Source: QYOJ01 sp964642545 (GTDB lineage: Bacteria; Bacteroidota; Bacteroidia; Bacteroidales; FEN-979). From it: a stretch of 64,000 nucleotides of DNA. Where the stretch lies: NCBI GenBank assembly GCA_964642545.1, contig CAZXQU010000002.1, positions 56,196-120,195 of the forward strand. Reading direction: 5' to 3'. The notes beneath the pieces are model-generated. The model did no database searches, was not told where the DNA came from, and worked only from the letters and a program-made list of their open reading frames with translations. A program made the translations under genes and the position numbers. Positions 25,764-34,225 of this stretch are shown piece by piece; positions within the stretch are counted from its first letter, which is position 1, and every line of letters begins with the position of its first letter.

Positions 25764-26959
25764 ATCGCTCGGAGTTTTTTTCCAACCTTGGTAAATTTTT
25801 CAATGGCAAACCGGATCTGTTCCGTGGAGTGTGCGGCACTGACCTGTACGCGAATCCTCGACTTTCCTTTGGGCACTATGGGATAGTAAAAGCCAATCAC
25901 ATAAATCCCCTCTTCCAGCAGTTCGTTGGCAAAATCCTGGGAGAGTTGGGCATCGTTTGGCAGGTGTCCGAATAGGATTGGTGTGATAGGATGAATCCCG
26001 GGAACAATCCTGAAACCGGCATCTTCCATGCCCTTCCGAAACATCCTGGTATTCTCAAACAGCTTGTCGCGTAACTCCGTTGTTTCCGACAACATGTTGA
26101 TCACCTCCAGTGTAGCGCCTGCAATGGCAGGTGCCAGGGAATTTGAGAAGAGGTATGGCCGGGAGCGTTGCCTCAGCAGCTCGACGATCTCTTTTTTGCC
26201 CGAGATACATCCTCCGGATGCACCTCCCAATGCTTTTCCGAAAGTGGTCGAAATGATGTCAACACGGTCCATGCAGTTGCAATATTCATGGGTTCCCCGG
26301 CCATTGACACCCACGAATCCTGTTGCATGTGAATCATCAACCATCACAATGGCATCGTACTTCTCGGCCAGGTCACAAATTTTATCCACCTGTGCAATGA
26401 TCCCATCCATCGAAAAAACTCCGTCGGTGACAATCAATTTAAACCTGGCAGCCCCGGCCTGCTGGAGAACCTCTTCCAGATCCTCCATGTCGTTATTCTT
26501 ATACCGGAATCGCTGAGCTTTGCAAAGCCTCACACCATCGATGATAGAAGCATGGTTCAGCTCGTCAGAGATCAAAGCATCCTGTTCGCTGAGAAGGGGT
26601 TCAAAAACCCCGCCATTGGCATCAAAAGCAGAAGAGTAAAGGATCGTATCTTCCATCCCCAGGAACTCGCTCAACCTTGCTTCAAGGTCTTTGTGAACCT
26701 TTTGTGTGCCGCAGATAAACCGGACCGACGCCATCCCATAACCATACTTAAAAAAAGTGTAGTTAGCTGCCGCCATCACCCTGGGATCGGAACAGAGCCC
26801 GAGGTAATTGTTGGCACAGAAATTCAGCACATCCAATCCCCTCATCGTCTTGATCTGAACCCCCTGGGGAGTCATCAGAATCCGCTCATTCTTAAAGAGT
26901 CCCTCTTCATGGATGGTATCAAGTTGCTGCTGCAAAAACTCCTTAAAGTTTCCGTACAT
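25760..26959 (-). CDS. kbl: 2-amino-3-ketobutyrate CoA ligase (glycine C-acetyltransferase)
   Basis: A 399-residue PLP enzyme cleaving 2-amino-3-ketobutyrate with CoA to glycine and acetyl-CoA. The start at ATG 26959 gives MYGNFKEFLQQQLDTI, the usual KBL N-terminus; the frame extends 12 codons further upstream without support. NNYLGLCSDP, VRFICGTQ, DDSHATGF and the PLP lysine Lys242 (TTFGKALGG) are intact, and ALISDELNHASIIDGVRLCK is close to canonical KBL. It partners biochemically with the threonine dehydrogenase at 9714, but it is genetically tied to acpS by a 4-bp overlap, which is unusual for a catabolic KBL. Confidence 0.88.
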   Translation of the reverse strand: MYGNFKEFLQQQLDTIHEEGLFKNERILMTPQGVQIKTMRGLDVLNFCANNYLGLCSDPRVMAAANYTFFKYGYGMASVRFICGTQKVHKDLEARLSEFLGMEDTILYSSAFDANGGVFEPLLSEQDALISDELNHASIIDGVRLCKAQRFRYKNNDMEDLEEVLQQAGAARFKLIVTDGVFSMDGIIAQVDKICDLAEKYDAIVMVDDSHATGFVGVNGRGTHEYCNCMDRVDIISTTFGKALGGASGGCISGKKEIVELLRQRSRPYLFSNSLAPAIAGATLEVINMLSETTELRDKLFENTRMFRKGMEDAGFRIVPGIHPITPILFGHLPNDAQLSQDFANELLEEGIYVIGFYYPIVPKGKSRIRVQVSAAHSTEQIRFAIEKFTKVGKKLRAI

Positions 26960-27061
26960 AAATGTTAAAAATTTCACAGGATTTCTGGAAGGCAAAGGTA
27001 GAAAAAATCATCTTACTTCCGTATTCTCCTTATCTTTATATCCTTCAAAAACCTCACATGT

Positions 27062-27523
27062 ATGAAAAATCTATTTCTTAAATCAATGGCGCTCCTTTTT
27101 GGGATTGTCGTAATTGCATCCTGTAGTAAAAAAGAATCTACCGATCCTCCAAAAGAACCTGATTTCCCTCAACTCATCGGAACCTGGCAGGGAACAACCT
27201 GGCAGCAGTATCCCATTGAGATCTCTGTGATCAACGTAGAAGGTGTGCTATACCTCTCGTCCTATTCCTTTGCGGTCACCAGGCAAGAAGGGGGCAGTTT
27301 TGATTCGGCAAATTACCAGATGTCAATATCAACAGGTATTGTGCCAGTTCTTAACAAGCAGTTTTCGCTTCAGTTGCTGAGTATGGCCTCTTCCTATACG
27401 AACGACTCACTTACAGGCACATTCGATACCGGGGAGATGATCCTCACTGGCTCGATCAAGGCTGAGTTCCAGAGTGGAATTGTTGAAGGTAATTATTCCG
27501 CTATAAAAAAACCTGCTAACTAA
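27062..27523 (+). CDS. Small predicted lipoprotein, unknown function
   Basis: A 153-residue protein with an N-terminal lipoprotein signal (LFGIVVIASC, lipid-modified Cys about residue 21) followed by a Lys/Glu/Pro-rich linker. The rest is predicted to be beta-rich (LIGTWQGTTWQQYPIEISV, then paired strands), resembling small lipocalin-like lipoproteins of Bacteroidota that bear a GxW motif, but I do not recognise a defined family. A TATCTTTA sequence about 25 bases upstream is a weak -7 candidate. It is followed after 18 bp by the alcohol dehydrogenase gene, with which it may be cotranscribed. Confidence 0.65.
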   Translation: MKNLFLKSMALLFGIVVIASCSKKESTDPPKEPDFPQLIGTWQGTTWQQYPIEISVINVEGVLYLSSYSFAVTRQEGGSFDSANYQMSISTGIVPVLNKQFSLQLLSMASSYTNDSLTGTFDTGEMILTGSIKAEFQSGIVEGNYSAIKKPAN

Positions 27524-27541
27524 TCTGCCAAAAATTTCTTA

Positions 27542-28684
27542 ATGGAAAACTTCACTTCTTATAACCCAACAACTGTTCACTTTGGGAAGGGTGTTCTTAT
27601 ACATCTCGGCCAAACGCTCTCTCAATACGGGACAAGGGTCTTGCTGGTTTACGGGCAGTCTTCAATTAAAAAATCCGGACTGTACGACAGGGTAATGGCC
27701 GACCTGAAAAAAGCGGGTCTGACTGTATTTGAATACGCCGGAATTCGAAGCAACCCGATCATTGAAGATGTGGAAGCCGCAGCTGAAGCAGGGCGTAAAA
27801 ACAGTGTCGATATGGTTTTAGCTGTCGGAGGTGGCAGTGTGATTGATTCGGCGAAAGTCATTGCTCTCACAATCCCCGTCAGCCACCCAGCCTGGGATTT
27901 CTTTATTGGAAAGGCCACTCCAACGGCAGCACTTCCGATCATCACGGTATTAACCCTGGCTGCCACTGGTTCAGAGATGAATCCATTTTCTGTAATCTCA
28001 AACCAAAAGGCCAAAATGAAAGCAGCAGTTAGCTCTCCTCTGGCCTTCCCAAAGCACTCTTTTCTTGATCCCGAACTGACGATATCGGTTCCCCGGAATT
28101 ATACCGCATTTGGAATTGCCGACCTGATAGCCCATTGCATGGAAGCCTGGTTTGGGGCCGGTGATTGCCCTATGAGCGACAAGCTCGTTCTGAGCATTAT
28201 CAGAGAAGCGATAGAGGCAGGACCTCTCTTGCTGAACAACCTTCAAAACTATGATCTCCGAGCCCGCATCATGTATGCAGCCACACTTGCCTTAAACGGA
28301 ATTACCATGCAGGGAAAAACCTCCGGCGACTGGGGAGTTCATGCATCAGGTCATATCCTGTCACTCCTTTATGATGTCCCTCATGGTGCATCCCTTACTA
28401 TCGTTTACCCTGCCTGGATGCGCCTCTTTAAAGATCAAGTTGGATCGCGGATTGCGGATCTCGGATCAGCCATGTTCAATGAATCTCTCACTGTTGAGCA
28501 ATCTATTGGTCGGATTGAAGACTTTTTCCTCTCCCTGGATTGTCCGGTAAAACTCCGTGACTTGAATGTCAAAAATCATTCGGTGAAAGACATTGTTGAG
28601 GCAATGGAGATCGGGAAAGTCAATGGAATGAACATGAAATTTAAGGAAGGCGATTACCTGAGGTTAGTGGAGATGTTCTACTAA
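27542..28684 (+). CDS. Iron-containing alcohol dehydrogenase (butanol dehydrogenase type)
   Basis: A 380-residue group III alcohol dehydrogenase that reduces aldehydes with NAD(P)H. The nucleotide-binding GGGSVIDSAK motif (about residues 98-107) and metal-ligand regions DLIAHCMEAW (about 197), HASGHILS (about 267) and DVPHGASLTIVYPAWM (about 280) are visible, and the N-terminal ENFTSYNPTTVHFGKG fits the YqhD/BDH branch. Codons 301-310 (GSRIADLGSA) are a 7-bp repeat insertion located just after the last metal-ligand helix. Metal ligands are all upstream of the insertion, so function is likely kept. Possible role: disposing of aldehydes or making butanol-type products. Confidence 0.9.
   Translation: MENFTSYNPTTVHFGKGVLIHLGQTLSQYGTRVLLVYGQSSIKKSGLYDRVMADLKKAGLTVFEYAGIRSNPIIEDVEAAAEAGRKNSVDMVLAVGGGSVIDSAKVIALTIPVSHPAWDFFIGKATPTAALPIITVLTLAATGSEMNPFSVISNQKAKMKAAVSSPLAFPKHSFLDPELTISVPRNYTAFGIADLIAHCMEAWFGAGDCPMSDKLVLSIIREAIEAGPLLLNNLQNYDLRARIMYAATLALNGITMQGKTSGDWGVHASGHILSLLYDVPHGASLTIVYPAWMRLFKDQVGSRIADLGSAMFNESLTVEQSIGRIEDFFLSLDCPVKLRDLNVKNHSVKDIVEAMEIGKVNGMNMKFKEGDYLRLVEMFY
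28442..28469 (+). repeat. In-frame heptad array inside the alcohol dehydrogenase gene
   Basis: Four units of 7 bp: GGATCGC, GGATTGC, GGATCTC, GGATCAG. They encode GSRIADLGSA. The unit is the same family as GGATCTC at 21471-21497 and GGATCAC in cysS. Confidence 0.8.
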
Positions 28685-28685
28685 A

Positions 28686-29930
28686 TTACTTAAGCGCCCG
28701 CAGGTTGAGTCTTCGTAACAGGGGCGCCCTCTTAGCTATAATCCCAACAACAACCAGCGTCATCGATCCACCAAAAATAACCGAAGGGATCAACCCCATC
28801 ACCTTGGCTGCTAATCCTGACTCAAATGAGCCTATTTCATTAGATGAGCCAATAAAAATGCTGTTGACAGAGGCCACCCGGCCTCTCATCTCGTCAGGAG
28901 TAAGCAGTTGGAGGGTTGTAGCACGGATGATTACACTGATATTATCGAAAAGGCCGCTGAGGCAAAGCAAAAACAATGAGAGGTAAAAGTTTTTGGAGAT
29001 GGCAAAACAGATGATGCTGAGTCCGAACCCCGCTATCGATATAAACAGCCACTTCCCGGCATTCGCGGCAGGAGGCCTGTAAGCCAGGAGGATCGACATC
29101 AGAACGGCTCCTACCATCGGCGCAGCCCTGAGAAATCCCAAACCCTGAGGACCTACAAATAAAATCTCTGCAGCGAAAATTGGAAGCATTGCAACAGCCC
29201 CGCCGAAAAGCACTGCAAACATATCAAGAGACATTGTGCCCAACAAAATCTGGTTTCTGAATACAAACTTTAGTCCCGAAGAGAGCCGCTGCCTGATTGT
29301 TTCGGTCAGGACCACCTGCGGATTCTGGTAACGTTTCACAAAAAAAAGTAGACTCAATGCCACGATAACAAAAAACAGCACAACGATATAGGCCACCTGA
29401 ACCCCAAAAAAGCCGTAAATCATTCCTCCCAACGCCGGACCCGAGATAGCTGCAATATGCCAAACAGTGCTGTTCCAGGTAGAGGAGTTGGTGTAGAGAT
29501 GCCTCGGAACCATCTGAGCCATCAGCGCTATAGTTGAAGGGTAGAGGAAGGCCCGCACGACCCCGGTAAGGGCAACAACCAGGTAGATTGGGAAAACACC
29601 CAGCGTCAGGAATGACATCAGCTCTTTGTAGCTGAATGCAAACAACATAAGAGTCCCCACCAGGAATAACAAGGAAAACCAGGTGATGATCCGTTGTCGG
29701 TTATACTTGTCGGCAATATGCCCCGAATAGAGAGCTACCGAGATAAATGGCAGTGCCTCCGCCAGTCCGATCAGTCCAAGGGCAAGCGGATCATGGGTCA
29801 ATTCGTACATCTGCCAACCCACAATAAGTCCCTGCATCTGAAATGCAATCGTAATAAAAAAACGGTAACTGATAAATAGGCGAAAGTCCCTGACTTTCAG
29901 GACGGCATATGCATCATGTTTGGGTTCCAA
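28686..29930 (-). CDS. MFS transporter, EntS-like
   Basis: A 414-residue major facilitator protein with about 12 hydrophobic helices and the loop motif GHIADKYNRQRI (around residue 71) that follows helix 2 in this superfamily. Sequence style resembles the MFS_3/EntS group, whose members export siderophores or other small molecules. It begins 4 bases after the EF-G2 gene, so the two are probably cotranscribed, although no shared function is obvious. Its 3' end lies 1 base from the convergent alcohol dehydrogenase gene. Substrate is not predictable. Confidence 0.85.
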   Translation of the reverse strand: MEPKHDAYAVLKVRDFRLFISYRFFITIAFQMQGLIVGWQMYELTHDPLALGLIGLAEALPFISVALYSGHIADKYNRQRIITWFSLLFLVGTLMLFAFSYKELMSFLTLGVFPIYLVVALTGVVRAFLYPSTIALMAQMVPRHLYTNSSTWNSTVWHIAAISGPALGGMIYGFFGVQVAYIVVLFFVIVALSLLFFVKRYQNPQVVLTETIRQRLSSGLKFVFRNQILLGTMSLDMFAVLFGGAVAMLPIFAAEILFVGPQGLGFLRAAPMVGAVLMSILLAYRPPAANAGKWLFISIAGFGLSIICFAISKNFYLSLFLLCLSGLFDNISVIIRATTLQLLTPDEMRGRVASVNSIFIGSSNEIGSFESGLAAKVMGLIPSVIFGGSMTLVVVGIIAKRAPLLRRLNLRALK

Positions 29931-29934
29931 CGGT

Positions 29935-32070
29935 TTAATCCTCGTCCTGCTCCTCTTCTTCGTAAGCTTTCAGGAGTTTATCCTGAACATCAGCAGGGAC
30001 CTGCACATACTCGGCAAACTTCATGTCGTAGGTAGCCCGTCCGCTGGTCAGCGAGCTGAGGGCAGTAGAGTATCGGTTCATTTCAGCAAGAGGGACTTTG
30101 GCTTTGATTTTCTGGTAGTTTCCTTCGCTGTCCATCCCCATGATCAGGGCGCGACGCCCCTGCAAGTCGGTCATCACCTCACCCATCTTCTCTTCCGGAA
30201 CGATCACCTCCACATCATAAATCGGTTCAAGGATCTTTGGTCCGGCATTTTTAAAGGCTTCCTTGAAGGCATTTCTTCCGGCAAGCTTGAAAGAGATCTC
30301 GTTTGAATCAACCGGGTGCATCTTCCCGTCATAAATATTGAAAATGATATCACGGGCATAGGATCCTGTAAGTGGGCCCTCTTCCATCTTCTCCATGACA
30401 CCTTTGAGGATAGCCGGCATAAATCGCGAATCAATGGCACCACCAACGACACAGGTGTGCATAATAAGTTTGCCGCCCCACTCCAGTTCAATGGTATCAC
30501 GTCCGCGGATCGGGAATTCAGTCTGGTCGGCCATCCCCTCCTTGTATGGCTGGATCATCATGTGAACCTCACCAAACTGTCCGGAGCCACCTGATTGTTT
30601 CTTATGGCGATAGGTTGCTTTTGCTGATTTGGTAATCGTCTCCCTATAGGCTATTCTTGGTGCCAGATACTCGATGGGAATCTTCTCAATATTTTCAATA
30701 AGCCATTTCACCAAGTTGAGATGAAGCTCTCCCTGTCCTTGAAGAATCAATTGTTTCAACTCTTTTGAGAAGCCGAAAAGCAGCGTTGGATCCATCTTGG
30801 CAAGCTCATTCAGGGTAGCACCCATTTTCTCGTCATCGTTGGTACTTTTTGCTTTTACTGCAACCCGGAACTTTGGATTTGGATAGGTCGTGGGTTCAAT
30901 GATATCATCCGGATTCTTTAATGAATTCAGGGTATTATTGGTGAATGCGGCTTTCAGTTTAATGGTTGCACCGATGTCGCCAGCAACAAATTTTTCCACT
31001 TTATCCCGGTTCTTCCCGTTGATCACAAAAAGCTGAGTAATCCGCTCTTTCGAGTTCCGGTTGCCATTCACCATGTCCTGGCTCTCTGTAACCTCACCGC
31101 CATAAACCTTGAAATAGGAAATCTCGCCAAGATGAGTCTCAATGGCAGTCTTGAAAATATAGAGGGAAGTAGGATCGGACACCTTGCAGGTAAGAACTTT
31201 TCCTTCCTTCGTTTTAACGCCCGGCATCTCGTTCGGAGCAGGCACCGCATTGGCAATAAATTCGAGAAGCCTGCTAACACCAATGTCGTGCTTGGAACTG
31301 ACGCACATCACCGGGAAAATTGAACGTGTGGAAAGGCCCATCTGCAGTGCTTTGTTGATCTGCTCTTCGGTAAGAGTGCCTTTATCGAAAAACTCCTCCA
31401 TGAGGGCTTCATCCTTGGATGCCAACTCTTCAATCAACGCAGAATTCATCTCCTCAGCCTTGTCTTTTTCTTCAGCAGGAATGTCAAGGATCTCAGCTTT
31501 TCCTCCACCCTGAGGATACTTATAGAGCTTCATCTTCAGAAGATCGATAATGGAATTGAATCCGTTCCCCTGGTTTACCGGATATTGAATAACCGTCACA
31601 AAGTTTCCAAACTGCTGCTTCATCTGACGAACAGTCTCATCAAAATTGGAAAGTTCAACATCAAGGTGGTTTGCAACAAATACTACCGGTTTCTCCATGC
31701 TGTTTGCGTACCTCCACGTGATCTCTGTCCCAACTTCGACCCCATTCTGGGCATTCACCACCATCAAAGCTGTATCTACAACCCTGAGTGACGAGATTAC
31801 CTCTCCAATAAAATCATCAAAACCGGGTGTGTCAATGATATTAATCTTCTTGTTTTCAAAAAGTGTGTATAAGATTGAAGCAGAAACCGAATTCTGTCTT
31901 TCCAGCTCAATCGGACGATAGTCTGATACTGTATTCTTGTCATCCACACTTCCTCTGCGATTGATCACACCGCCTTCAAAAATCATCGCCTCAGCAAGGG
32001 TAGTTTTGCCTGATTTAGCACCGCCAATCAGCGCAATGTTCCGGATCTCATTCGTCTGAAATACCTTCAT
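29935..32070 (-). CDS. Elongation factor G2-type translational GTPase homologue lacking the catalytic His
   Basis: A 711-residue EF-G paralogue. The P-loop is GGAKSGKT (residues 16-23). The switch-II motif reads DTPGFDDF (80-87) where EF-G has DTPGHVDF, so the catalytic His is replaced by Phe84, and the G4 motif is NHLD instead of NKxD. Domains III-V are present (QGQGELHLN; the RETITKSAKATYRHKKQSGG block; C-terminal ALSSLTSGRATYDMKF). These changes match the Bacteroides EF-G2 group, described as translocating without GTP hydrolysis and used during starvation. A separate conventional EF-G is at 39571. Assignment to EF-G2 rests on these residues. Confidence 0.85.
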   Translation of the reverse strand: MKVFQTNEIRNIALIGGAKSGKTTLAEAMIFEGGVINRRGSVDDKNTVSDYRPIELERQNSVSASILYTLFENKKINIIDTPGFDDFIGEVISSLRVVDTALMVVNAQNGVEVGTEITWRYANSMEKPVVFVANHLDVELSNFDETVRQMKQQFGNFVTVIQYPVNQGNGFNSIIDLLKMKLYKYPQGGGKAEILDIPAEEKDKAEEMNSALIEELASKDEALMEEFFDKGTLTEEQINKALQMGLSTRSIFPVMCVSSKHDIGVSRLLEFIANAVPAPNEMPGVKTKEGKVLTCKVSDPTSLYIFKTAIETHLGEISYFKVYGGEVTESQDMVNGNRNSKERITQLFVINGKNRDKVEKFVAGDIGATIKLKAAFTNNTLNSLKNPDDIIEPTTYPNPKFRVAVKAKSTNDDEKMGATLNELAKMDPTLLFGFSKELKQLILQGQGELHLNLVKWLIENIEKIPIEYLAPRIAYRETITKSAKATYRHKKQSGGSGQFGEVHMMIQPYKEGMADQTEFPIRGRDTIELEWGGKLIMHTCVVGGAIDSRFMPAILKGVMEKMEEGPLTGSYARDIIFNIYDGKMHPVDSNEISFKLAGRNAFKEAFKNAGPKILEPIYDVEVIVPEEKMGEVMTDLQGRRALIMGMDSEGNYQKIKAKVPLAEMNRYSTALSSLTSGRATYDMKFAEYVQVPADVQDKLLKAYEEEEQDED

Positions 32071-32151
32071 GGTAATGAATAAATTTACGTATGTACTTGA
32101 TTAATATTAATTTCGAAAAGGGGTACAAAGTTACAAGGATAAATTTAAATT

Positions 32152-33129
32152 TCAAAGGATTCTCTCTTTCAACATCTCCCATGTTGCAACTGGCATCTTG
32201 GCGCCGAGTTCCTCAATGATATGTCCAGCCAGAAGAGCCCCGGCTTCCCCGCACTTCACAAGTGGCCAACCCAGGGAGTGGCCATAGAGGAACCCTGCTG
32301 CATAGAGGTCGCCGGCACCAGTGGTATCAATGGGATTCACCTGGATAATGCCAATTTCAGTGACCACCTCCTGCGACTTCACCATGGATCCGTTGCTGCC
32401 GGTTTTCACAACTGCAACTTCACAAAATTGCGCAATGTGATGCAAAGCCTTCTCAGGTTCATACCCTGTAAATGCTTTTGCTTCCTCCTCATTGGCAAAT
32501 ACAATATCAACGTGTTTCTTCACGATTTCTTCCAGAAATTCCAGATTCGCCTCCACCACATTATAACTGGACAGGTCGAGAGATACCAGTAATCCATTTT
32601 TCTTGGCCAGCTCAACTGCAGCTCTGATCAGGTCATGATTTTGTACCAGGTAACCCTCGATGTGGAGGTAGTCATAATTGGGAAAGATGCCGGATGCCAG
32701 ATGCCGGATGCCGGATGCCGAAAGTTCGATGGCTGCTCCAAGATAGGTAGCAAATGTGCGCTCTGAGTCCGGAGTGATGAGGGTGATGGCTCGTCCGGTA
32801 TCGGTATCGCTCTGAATAAGAAAAGGTGTTACCCCTGCATCACGCATATCTTTCTCAAAGGATTTACCAAATTCGTCCCGGCCAATTACTCCGATATATC
32901 CGGTAGGTGCGCCCAGCATTCCCAAACCATGAATGGTGTTAGCGGAAGATCCTCCTGCTGCCAGGCTGTATGGCACATCTTTCAGCGCCATCAATATTTC
33001 ATCACTTCGTTCTCTGTTAACCAGTTGCATACTGCCTTTAGGCAGGTTGAGCTGCTCCAGAAGGGTTTCATCCTCAATCCGGATTAAAATATCAACAAGT
33101 GCATTCCCAATGCCGAGAATTTTCTTCAT
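32152..33129 (-). CDS. PfkB-family sugar/nucleoside kinase
   Basis: A 325-residue ribokinase-fold kinase with the N-terminal MKKILGIGNALVDILIRI, the first signature GGSSANTIHGLGMLG and the second DTTGAGDLYAAGFLYG, whose Asp is the catalytic base. Overall look is that of the adenosine kinase-like branch, so the substrate may be adenosine or a related sugar. ATG 33129 was chosen because the additional 13 upstream codons are outside the conserved N-terminus. Residues about 137-148 (ASGIRHLASG) are encoded by five 7-bp repeats in the loop before FPNYDYLHIEGY. The array keeps the frame. Confidence 0.9.
   Translation of the reverse strand: MKKILGIGNALVDILIRIEDETLLEQLNLPKGSMQLVNRERSDEILMALKDVPYSLAAGGSSANTIHGLGMLGAPTGYIGVIGRDEFGKSFEKDMRDAGVTPFLIQSDTDTGRAITLITPDSERTFATYLGAAIELSASGIRHLASGIFPNYDYLHIEGYLVQNHDLIRAAVELAKKNGLLVSLDLSSYNVVEANLEFLEEIVKKHVDIVFANEEEAKAFTGYEPEKALHHIAQFCEVAVVKTGSNGSMVKSQEVVTEIGIIQVNPIDTTGAGDLYAAGFLYGHSLGWPLVKCGEAGALLAGHIIEELGAKMPVATWEMLKERIL
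32686..32720. repeat. In-frame heptad array inside the PfkB kinase gene
   Basis: Five plus-strand 7-bp units GATGCCG with one variant (GATGCCA). The minus-strand reading is GGCATCC-type, the same as in cysS, and gives SASGIRHLASGI, nearly the peptide ASGIRHPAS of cysS. Confidence 0.85.
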
Positions 33130-33239
33130 TTTGTACTTTTTTTGCAAATGTAGGCATTCACGGGACATCGCAAAAAGTTTGGTTCAGTTGAAATAAAGAG
33201 AGGATTTTTTCGTACTTATTTGGACTATGTATTAATAAC

Positions 33240-34172
33240 ATGATTAAAAGACTCATCTATAGTTTCCCTTTACTTTTGTTATCCCTTTCGGGATGCGCAC
33301 AGAATCAGACAAATATCGAAATGGCTAACAAGAAACTAACGCCTGAAGAAGAACATGTGATTCTTTATAAAGGCACGGAGAGACCCTATTCTGGAACCTA
33401 TTATAACTTCTTTCAAAGAGGGTCATACATTTGTAAATTATGTGAGGCTCCCTTGTACGAATCCACGGCAAAATTTGATGCCGGTTGTGGTTGGCCTTCG
33501 TTTGATGATGAAATCCCCGGTGCTGTTAAACACCAACTGGATGCAGATGGACACCGGACTGAGATTCTCTGTGCAAGTTGCAGAGCACATCTTGGACACG
33601 TATTTGAAGGCGAGGGGTTCACTTCAAAAAATACGCGTCATTGTGTCAACTCCATATCGATAGTGTTTGTTCCCGAAAAAAATATTGGGTTAACCGACAC
33701 GGCAATTTTTGCAGGAGGCTGCTTCTGGGGGGTTGAATATTATCTGCAGAAGGCTTCGGGCGTCATGTCAGTTGAGTCGGGGTACATTGGTGGGAATGTT
33801 GAAAATCCCACCTACCAAGAGGTTTGCTCAGGCACCACCGGTCATTATGAAGCAGTCGAAGTGACCTTCGATCCTTCACGGATCAGTTTTGAGGAATTGA
33901 CAAAACTCTTTTTCGAGATTCATGATCCTACGCAATATAACCATCAGGGTCCTGATGTAGGAGAGCAATACCGGTCTGCAGTTTTTGTCCGAAATGAAGA
34001 TCAAAAAGAGATCACTGAAAAACTCATTGGGATTCTGAAAGAGAAAGGGTTTAAGGTTGTCACCGAGGTCAAGCCGGCATCAGCATTTTATAAAGCAGAG
34101 AACTACCACCAGGACTTTTACGAACACAAAGGCTCCACGCCCTATTGTCACGGCTATACCAAGAGGTTCTAG
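33240..34172 (+). CDS. msrBA: Methionine sulfoxide reductase MsrB-MsrA fusion lipoprotein
   Basis: A 310-residue bifunctional enzyme that reduces both diastereomers of methionine sulfoxide. The N-terminal segment LLSLSGCAQ is a probable lipoprotein signal, putting the enzyme in the periplasm. The MsrB part (about residues 33-145) has zinc-binding CKLCE and CASCRAHLGH and catalytic Cys135 (RHCVNS). The MsrA part (about 155-310) has catalytic Cys161 in GGCFWGVEYYLQK and the C-terminal YHQDFYEHKG-like segment. Domain order B then A differs from the A-B order common in some pathogens. Electron donor is not encoded here. Confidence 0.95.
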   Translation: MIKRLIYSFPLLLLSLSGCAQNQTNIEMANKKLTPEEEHVILYKGTERPYSGTYYNFFQRGSYICKLCEAPLYESTAKFDAGCGWPSFDDEIPGAVKHQLDADGHRTEILCASCRAHLGHVFEGEGFTSKNTRHCVNSISIVFVPEKNIGLTDTAIFAGGCFWGVEYYLQKASGVMSVESGYIGGNVENPTYQEVCSGTTGHYEAVEVTFDPSRISFEELTKLFFEIHDPTQYNHQGPDVGEQYRSAVFVRNEDQKEITEKLIGILKEKGFKVVTEVKPASAFYKAENYHQDFYEHKGSTPYCHGYTKRF

Positions 34173-34213
34173 AAACAAAGATTGAAAAAATAACCTGTTA
34201 TTGCTACTTTTCA

Positions 34214-34221
34214 TAATTTTG
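34214..34221 (+). promoter_or_regulatory. -7 promoter box overlapping the apparent start of the exosortase-like gene
   Basis: TAATTTTG matches TAnnTTTG five bases before the apparent GTG start at 34226. A transcript from here would be essentially leaderless for that GTG; alternatively translation starts at ATG 34289. Confidence 0.45.
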
Positions 34222-34225
34222 AAGA

